Assembly (NCBI GenBank): GCA_949358305.1
Contig: OX442314.1
Span: 26,707,118 to 26,771,117, forward strand
Direction: 5' to 3'
Length of the DNA: 64,000 bases
DNA from: Strigamia acuminata
Taxonomy: Eukaryota; Arthropoda; Chilopoda; Geophilomorpha; Linotaeniidae
The notes beneath the pieces were generated by a model. It saw only the letters and a program-made list of their open reading frames with translations, was not told the origin of the DNA and searched no databases. Position numbers and translations under genes: made by a program. Of this stretch, positions 57,821 through 64,000 are shown piece by piece (position 1 is the stretch's first letter; every line of letters begins with the position of its first letter).

Positions 57821-60800
57821 TCAGTGTCTTCTTTTCCTGGGCATTTTGATAGGTCTTAAATACGGATTATCAATAGCATCTGAATCGATCTCGTCCTTTC
57901 TTTGGCTCGTTTCTCCCGATCCATCACCCTCGCCTGCAATTCCAAACAAGATTTCTTTATAAATAAACCAACAACACGAATAAATCTCGACGCGATTTAC
58001 CAGAATCGATTTTCTTGGGAACAGGATCCTGCTTCATCAAGTCCTCTATGTCAAAGATTTGATCTTTCGGCAGCAGAGCATCAAGATACAGATTTGGAAT
58101 GGGCTTCGATTCTATCACTGATTGTACATAAAACACGCATTATTTCACTCACAATATCGTAACCGAACCAAACGGGACCCCCAAAGGTCTAAAGGCCCCG
58201 AACTGGCGTTATTTTGACAGAAATTAATTTTTTCACTCAATAAAGTGACTTTTTTTAGTCTAATTTTTAATTTTTTGGTCTAATTTTTTAATTTTTTGGT
58301 CAAATTTTTCCTTTTTTGGTTAAATTTTTCATTTTTTGGTCTAATTTTTCATTTTTTGGTCTAATTTTTCATTTTTTTGGTCTAATTTTTCATTTTTTGG
58401 TCTAATTTTTCATTTTTTTGGTCTAATTTTTCATTTTTTGGTCTAATTTTTCATTTTTTGGTCTAATTTTTCGTTCTGTGGTCTATTTTTTCATTTTTTT
58501 GGTCTAATTTTTCAATTTTTGTGTTTAAAATTTAACCGATCCGACCGGCACCGTACGTACGTGGAAATAAATTATTTTCGTCGGAGAAGAGCGTGTCTGT
58601 TTCGCCGGTTTTGGCTATGAAACGAGTTAAAGCGCGTTCGACGTCTCGTTTTTGATTGGCAGCCTTTTCTCGAATTGCCTCGTATTCGGTCACCGGTTGT
58701 TTGTAGGTCTGAAATGAGTTTGTTTTGTTTTATTTTCAAGTTTTCGGTTGATTGTGTTTTGTTTACGGCTGTTCTGATGTAGGCGTGCGGGTCGGGAAAC
58801 GATGGCAGATGTTCCGGAATGTGCGGCGGATGAGACCTTTTTTGGCCGGCTTGAAGAATCTTGGGCGTTGAGAGCTGAGCAGCCAGACCGACTGTAAGAA
58901 AAGATTAAATGTTGAGTGTGTGCGTTGCGTTGGGTACGAGTAATTTACCTGGTGGTAAGGAAATTCTGTTGATTCTTTTCGCGTATGCTGGAATAGTTTC
59001 AACGTTGAGTCCTGTAGGTTGAATCAGAAAAAAGAAATTAGTTTAGCGTTGGATTTGCGTAGTGGAAATTGTTATTTAAGATACAGTTGCTTGATGGGGT
59101 TCGATGGGACACATTGGTCTATAGAATTTGCCGCAAATTTCTGAAATTTGTGCACAAATTCTCAAAAAAAAATCCAAGAATTTGTCTAAAAATACTAAAA
59201 AAAAAAATTTAATATTTTGTCTAAAATTGTCTAAATTATCTCAAATTCAATATTTTGTCTAAAAATACTAAAAAAAAAAATTTAATATTTTGTCTAAAAT
59301 TGTCTAAATTATCTCAAATTCAATATTTTGTCTAAAAATACTAAAAAAAAAAATTTAATATTTTGTCTAAAATTGTCTAAATTATCTCAAATTCAATATT
59401 TTGTCTAAAAATACTAAAAAAAAAATTTAATATTTCCTCTAAATTGTCTAAAATTTCCTCTAAATTGTCTAAAATTTCCTCAAACTTGTCTAAAATTTCC
59501 TCAAACTTGTCTAAAATTTCCTCAAACTTGTCTAAAATTCCCTCAAATTTGTCTAAAATTTCCTCAAATTTGTCTAAAATTTCCTCAAATTTGTCTAAAA
59601 TTTCCTCAAATTTGTCTAAAATTTCCTCAAATTTGTCTAAAATTTCCTCAAATTTGTCTAAAATTTCCTCAAATTTGTCTAAAATTTCCTCAAATTTGTC
59701 TAAAATTTCCTCAAATTTGTCTAAAATTTCCTCAAATTTGTCTAAAATTTCCTCAAATTTGTCTAAAATTTCCTCAAATTTGTCTAAAATTTCCTCAAAT
59801 TTGTCTAAAATTTCCTCAAATTTGTCTAAAATTTCCTCAAATTTGTCTAAAATTTCCTCAAATTTGTCTAAAATTTCCTCAAATTTGTCTAAAATTTCCT
59901 CAAATTTGTCTAAAATTTCCTCAAATTTGTCTAAAATTTCCTCAAATTTGTCTAAAATTTCCTCAAAAATTTCCTCAAATTTGTCTAAAATTTCCTCAAA
60001 AATTTCCTCAAATTTGTCTAAAATTTCCTCAAACTTGTCTAAAATTTCCTCAAGCTTGTCTAAAATTTCCTAAAACTTGTCTAAAATATCCTCAAATTTG
60101 TCTAAAAAAAAAAAAAAAAAAAAAAAAAAACCCAAAAAATTCTAAAAAATAATTCTAAAAAACCCCACAAATTATTTTCCAACCTTTATCAAGAGACCCC
60201 ATGTGTGCATAAAGTCACTCCAATCACCATTCCAGTTTATCCACTCAAAACCCCAACTTACCCATATCAACCAAAGCCAAACTAACATCACCAACGAGCA
60301 CATCTGTCCTCCCAGCCAATTCACACAGTGCTTTGCTACTTCTCCCGATCTCGAACAAACCTGCAAAAAAAAAACAAATCAGAAAAATCAAAAAAATCGA
60401 TAACAAAACAAACCAAAAACTCCAAATGTCACGTCAATTCCCTCTCGGCCATTCCCATTACATCACACGACCTTGTGGTAACGAAAGAAGCCAGGAAATG
60501 GCCTCGCTGCTTCCCCCTCTCGCACCTGGGCCAAGGATCCGCGGTGGGGTGCGTTCGGTGCGCGAGGGGGAAAGGGGAAAGGGGAAAGCAAAGCGGGTGT
60601 CACCGCCTCGCAATCGAGGTCAACTCGGTCTCATCGCGGGCCCTTGGGGTTGTCGGGCTTGCCAACTGGGTCACGCTCGCGATTGGGACCAGGAAACTGG
60701 GTCACGGGGCCAGATGCCTCGCCCCGACACAGGAAGAAGCAGCCGGTCAAGGTTACTCGCTTCCCTACCAGGGTTAACTTGTCAACCCTTTGCGCCCGCT

Positions 60801-63800
60801 GCTGCGCCGCGATGGGTCTCTGCACTTTACCGAGAGGGGGATACAATGCGAGGTCGATGAGATCGACCGAGTTAGAGGGGTCGGGTTTGTTGTGTTGCCA
60901 CGCTTTTCCGCTGCGAGTGAGTGCGCAGTCGTGGGTGTTTGCTCTTGGCAATAGCTCATTGATTTTTGCATTGTTTTCCAATAAATTATTGATTTAAAAA
61001 AAAAAAATTTCTTACGAGAATTTTTTGATTTTTATATTTTTATTTTATAATAGTTGATTAATTTTTATAATTTTGTTGATTTTTATTATTTTGTTGATTT
61101 TATCAGCAAATTATTGGATTATAAACATAAAAAGCAACAAATTATTGTGTATAAACATAAAATTAACTTAATTTTTATGTTTTTACTCAATGATTTGTCG
61201 ATTTTTATGTTTTTAATAAAAAATTTGTCGATTTTTATGTTTTTAATAAAAAATTTGTCGATTTTTAGGTTTTCACTCAATAATTTGTCGATTTTTATGT
61301 TTTTACTCAATAAATTGTCGATTTTTATGTTTTAAATAAAAAATTTGTCGATTTTTATGTTTTTACTCAATAATTTGTCGATTTTTATGTTTTTACTCAA
61401 TAATTTGTCGATTTTTATGTTTTTACTCAATAATTTGTCGATTTTTATGTTTTTACTCAATAATTTGTCGATTTTTATGTTTTTACTCAATAATTTATCG
61501 ATTTTTATGTTTTTACTCAACAATTTGTCGATTTTTATGTTTTTAATAAAAAATTTGTCGATTTTTATGTTTTTACTCAATAATTTGTCGATTTTTATGT
61601 TTTTACTCAATAATTTGTCGATTTTTATGTTTTTTACCAAATAATTTGTCGATTTTTATGTTTTCATTCAATAATTTGTCGATTTTTATGTTTTTACTCA
61701 ATAATTTGTCGATTTTTATGTTTTTAATAAAAAATTTGTCGATTTTTATGTTTTTACTCAATAATTTGTCAATTTTTATGTTTTTACTCAATAATTTGTC
61801 GATTTTTATGTTTTTAATAAAAAAAATTGTCGATTTTTATGTTTTTAATAAAAAATTTGTCGATTTTTATGTTTTCACTCAATAATTTGTCGATTTTTAT
61901 GTTTTTAATAAAAAAAATTGTCGATTTTTATGTTTTTAATAAAAAATTTGTCGATTTTTATGTTTTTACTCAATAATTTGTCGATTTTTATGTTTTTACT
62001 CAATAATTTGTCGATTTCTATGTTTTTACTCAATAATTTGTCGATTTTTATGTTTTTACTCAATAATTTGTCGATTTTTATGTTTTCACTCAATAATTTG
62101 TCGATTTTTATGTTTTTACTCAATAATTTGTTGATAATTTCACGACATAATAATTTCTCATATTTACTAAAAATAACTTGCTTTTTCATCCTCAATTTCC
62201 ACTAAATTTTCCCTCTTTCTCAACATTCAATTTTCATTTTCAATCCAAACGTAAAATTGTAAAAGGTATTTGAAACAAACGCATTAGCACCGTTTGCACG
62301 ATTCTACGAACCTACCCCGTAGTAAAGTCGAATGCAAATGCAATAATGGCCATGGTCGCAATATTTGTGGACGGGTCCAATATTGAGAAGGTTTTAGGAT
62401 AGGTGGGTTCAATGTGCAGCGCAGACTTCAGTCAGGGGGTTATAATGGAAAGTGCACATTGGCAGCGGTTATTTCACCTCGAAGGGGGTGAGTGAGTTTG
62501 TCCCGCTTTTCTCGCACAAGGTCAGTTCAGGTGAAGATCTAGGTGAAGCTTCGAGGGCGCACAAACACCTGGGTCGACTCGACTCCGCTCAACGTGGGGG
62601 GTCAGGCACACGAGCGGAGCAAAGGATCAATCCATTTATTAAACTCAACAAAACCACGCATTTACAACAACTCCATTTCAATCACTGAATTCGTAACCTC
62701 GAAAATAAATAAATGAAATAAATGACGGATTTTCGCCCTTTTTGTCTAAATATTCATCGAAAAATGGTACATTTATAATTTTTTTATAATATGTATCGAT
62801 TTTTATTCGAATTTTACTCGTTTTTTAAATATTTTTATTGATTTCTGGATTAATTTTCATCAAAAAATGATGAAATTTTGCCGTTTTTACGTACATTTTT
62901 TTTTTCAAAAAAATGTTTTATCAAAAAATGGAGTAAAATGAATTTTTTGGGAAAAATTTCCAAATTTTCTATTAAAAAATAATAATTTTTTTTTTTTTAT
63001 TAAAAAATTACGAATTTTTCCAATTTGTAGTAATTTTTCTGAGAATTTTCATAATAAACTGATGAAATTTCGAAATTTTTCTCAAAACCTTAGTTTTCCT
63101 CTATTTTTTTTATTAAAAATTTAGAATTTCTATAAATTTTCCACCGAGTCCATTGCAAGCAATCGATCTCCCACTTTCCCCATTTACAGACATTGCGACA
63201 CCAACAACAACAACACACGCAGTCCGGTACAATCCAATGACATTCAGGGGTGGCCGCAACGACGACCGCGCAGCAACCAACCTTACCTTGGCCTACCCTT
63301 GAGTTGAAGGTGAAGGTGGCCTGCAAATGGGGTAAATGAGTGCAAATGTTGACTCGGCAACCGAACCAAGGTCAGCGCAGTGGAGAAAGTAGGTTGAGCG
63401 CAGTACACTTTTACTACCCTATTTGGAGCAAGGCAACTCAACAGGAAGAACCCTCCACGTCTCTCTTCCCTTTCCCTTCCTACTAGAAAAACAAACAACA
63501 AACATGGCCGCCCATTTTGGAAAACGAAATAAACAATTGTCCATTTTATTTGTTTTTTAGTTTTTCGAAAGGAATTTTTCTTTGTCAATTAATGTGTCAT
63601 TTTTCGTAATATCAACAAAATATTCGTGGTTCAGTAATTTTTTTTAAAAATAGTTTCTAACCGTTAATTCGGAGTTTATTTTTGGGGAATGTTTTGTGTT
63701 TATTATTTCTGTTGTGAAGGTGAGGCGATATAACGTCATTCAGTCAACCTGAATCAGATATTGAATGGAGAAATGATGACGTCATATCGCGCTTGACGCA

Positions 63801-63975
63801 TTTAAAAAAACTCCACATCAGCAAAAGGCGAAAACTTACAACTCTGCAGCATCTCGGTAAGAGTTTCCAGGGCAGCACGTTCGGACACTTCGAAACCAAC
63901 TTCGGATACTAAAGCGGATGCTGCCGTGAATAAAATCCGACGGCGTGCGCTGGAAAACTGCAATTCCGAAGCCAT
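57821..63975 (-). CDS. Taf8: TFIID subunit TAF8
   Basis: Seven exons on the - strand: 63840-63975, 60262-60360, 58949-59011, 58767-58891, 58561-58708, 58001-58111 and 57821-57933 (264 aa). The N-terminal half of a histone fold (MASELQFSSARRRILFTAAS) is followed by EIGRSSKALCELAGRTD, the second half of the fold. Next come HIPEHLPSFPDPHAYIRTA and ALTRFIAKTGETDTLF, the TAF8 C-terminal domain, and IDNPYLRPIKMPRKRR at the end, a basic segment as in other TAF8 proteins where it acts as nuclear localisation signal. Known role: histone-fold partner of TAF10 in TFIID. It is shorter than human TAF8 (about 310 aa). Intron 1 is 3.5 kb and repeat-rich; two introns are only 57-58 bp. Confidence 0.96.
58255..58520 (+). 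repeat. Intronic minisatellite (TAF8 intron 5)
   Basis: About 12 copies of a 20-21 bp unit with the core TTTTTTGGTCTAATTTTTCA. Confidence 0.9.
59160..59440 (+). repeat. Longer-period tandem repeat (TAF8 intron 2)
   Basis: Three to four copies of a unit of about 73 bp that contains an A-run, ATTTAATATTTTGTCTAAAA and AAATTATCTCAAATTCAAT. It grades into the 21-bp array, so the two share ancestry through the GTCTAAA core. Confidence 0.8.
59441..60105 (+). repeat. Intronic minisatellite, 21-bp unit (TAF8 intron 2)
   Basis: About 30 nearly identical units of 21 bp (core TTTCCTCAAATTTGTCTAAA). The unit is a multiple of 3, so it simulates a 209-codon KISSNLS repeat protein; the real gene is on the other strand. 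It ends in an A-run. Confidence 0.95.
60450..60960. other. GC-rich, CpG-rich island in TAF8 intron 1
   Basis: An abrupt switch from AT-rich DNA to GC-rich DNA with many CpG and direct repeats such as GGGGAAAGGGGAAAGGGGAAA. It carries overlapping open frames on both strands, but no start, splice pattern or protein family that I recognise. Confidence 0.6.
61175..62135 (+). repeat. Intronic minisatellite, 30-bp unit (TAF8 intron 1)
   Basis: About 32 units of 30 bp with the core TTTGTCGATTTTTATG and two alternating middles, TTTTTACTCAATAA and TTTTTAATAAAAAA. There is strong homogeneity across nearly 1 kb, and long pseudo-reading frames on both strands. Confidence 0.95.
62250..63839. other. TAF8 intron 1, 5' part: mixed GC-rich and AT-rich DNA
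   Basis: Moderately GC-rich unique-looking segments (62330-62640 and 63140-63480) alternate with AT-rich DNA (62700-63110). An isolated ATG in good context (about 63504) opens only 18 codons. No gene is assigned. Confidence 0.5.
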
Positions 63976-64000
63976 GATATTGCTATTAACGAGCCTCTTT

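Noticed and set aside
59444-60073. 209-codon KISSNLS repeat protein
   Set aside because: Pure 21-bp minisatellite inside an intron of TAF8 on the opposite strand; the long frame results from the unit being a multiple of 3.
61175-62135. CRISPR-like look of regular 30-bp repeats
   Set aside because: Units are contiguous with no unique spacers, in a eukaryotic intron; it is a minisatellite.

Overview
The window is eukaryotic nuclear DNA from an arthropod, most likely a hexapod. The evidence is spliced genes with GT-AG introns (many only 55-90 bp), two cuticle genes that each carry one six-cysteine chitin-binding type-2 domain, and clear orthologues of Ras, ALDH3, animal three-repeat Myb and TAF8. 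Noncoding DNA is AT-rich and full of short inverted-repeat DNA transposons and AT-rich minisatellites. I cannot name the species.

Left part (1-23.3 kb, all + strand): four genes I do not recognise. The first is one giant open exon (3-13757, 4584 residues visible) of Ser/Asn-rich protein built from nested repeats; it is cut by the left edge. Three smaller spliced genes follow (14805-16082, 16730-19557, 19949-23239). All three start with the same kind of short hydrophobic first exon (M-x-x-x-x-L-x-L-x-H-x-x-x-x-x-x-LG-[IL]-A), followed by a phase-1 intron, and then diverge into low-complexity proteins. They look like an old tandem gene family. Two of them have an RFX-type X-box at an almost identical distance (312-313 bp) before the ATG.

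Middle (24.3-45.6 kb): a Ras GTPase gene on the - strand (8 exons, 189 aa) lies head to head with an ALDH3-type fatty aldehyde dehydrogenase gene on the + strand (12 coding exons, 517 aa). The ALDH3 gene is the most striking object here. It has two cassettes of tandemly duplicated exons that look mutually exclusive: two versions of exon 4 (both 136 nt) and three versions of exon 10 (all 116 nt). It also has two possible C-terminal ends and a GC-AG intron, which together could give up to 12 isoforms. Its introns are loaded with nested hAT-like and other elements. One nested hAT-like element has captured part of a dynein heavy chain gene. A 14-exon Myb gene (753 aa) follows.

Right part (45.6-64 kb): two single-domain chitin-binding cuticle or matrix genes (CPAP1-like) lie tail to tail (48648-51157 + and 52400-54496 -). 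The complete coding region of TFIID subunit TAF8 (- strand, 57821-63975, 264 aa) has its 3.5-kb first intron and other introns filled by minisatellites of 30-bp and 21-bp unit and by GC-rich islands.

Exon coordinates were read by hand from splice sites, reading frame and family similarity. Each of the seven fully visible multi-exon models sums to a whole number of codons. No tRNA, rRNA or CRISPR array was seen.
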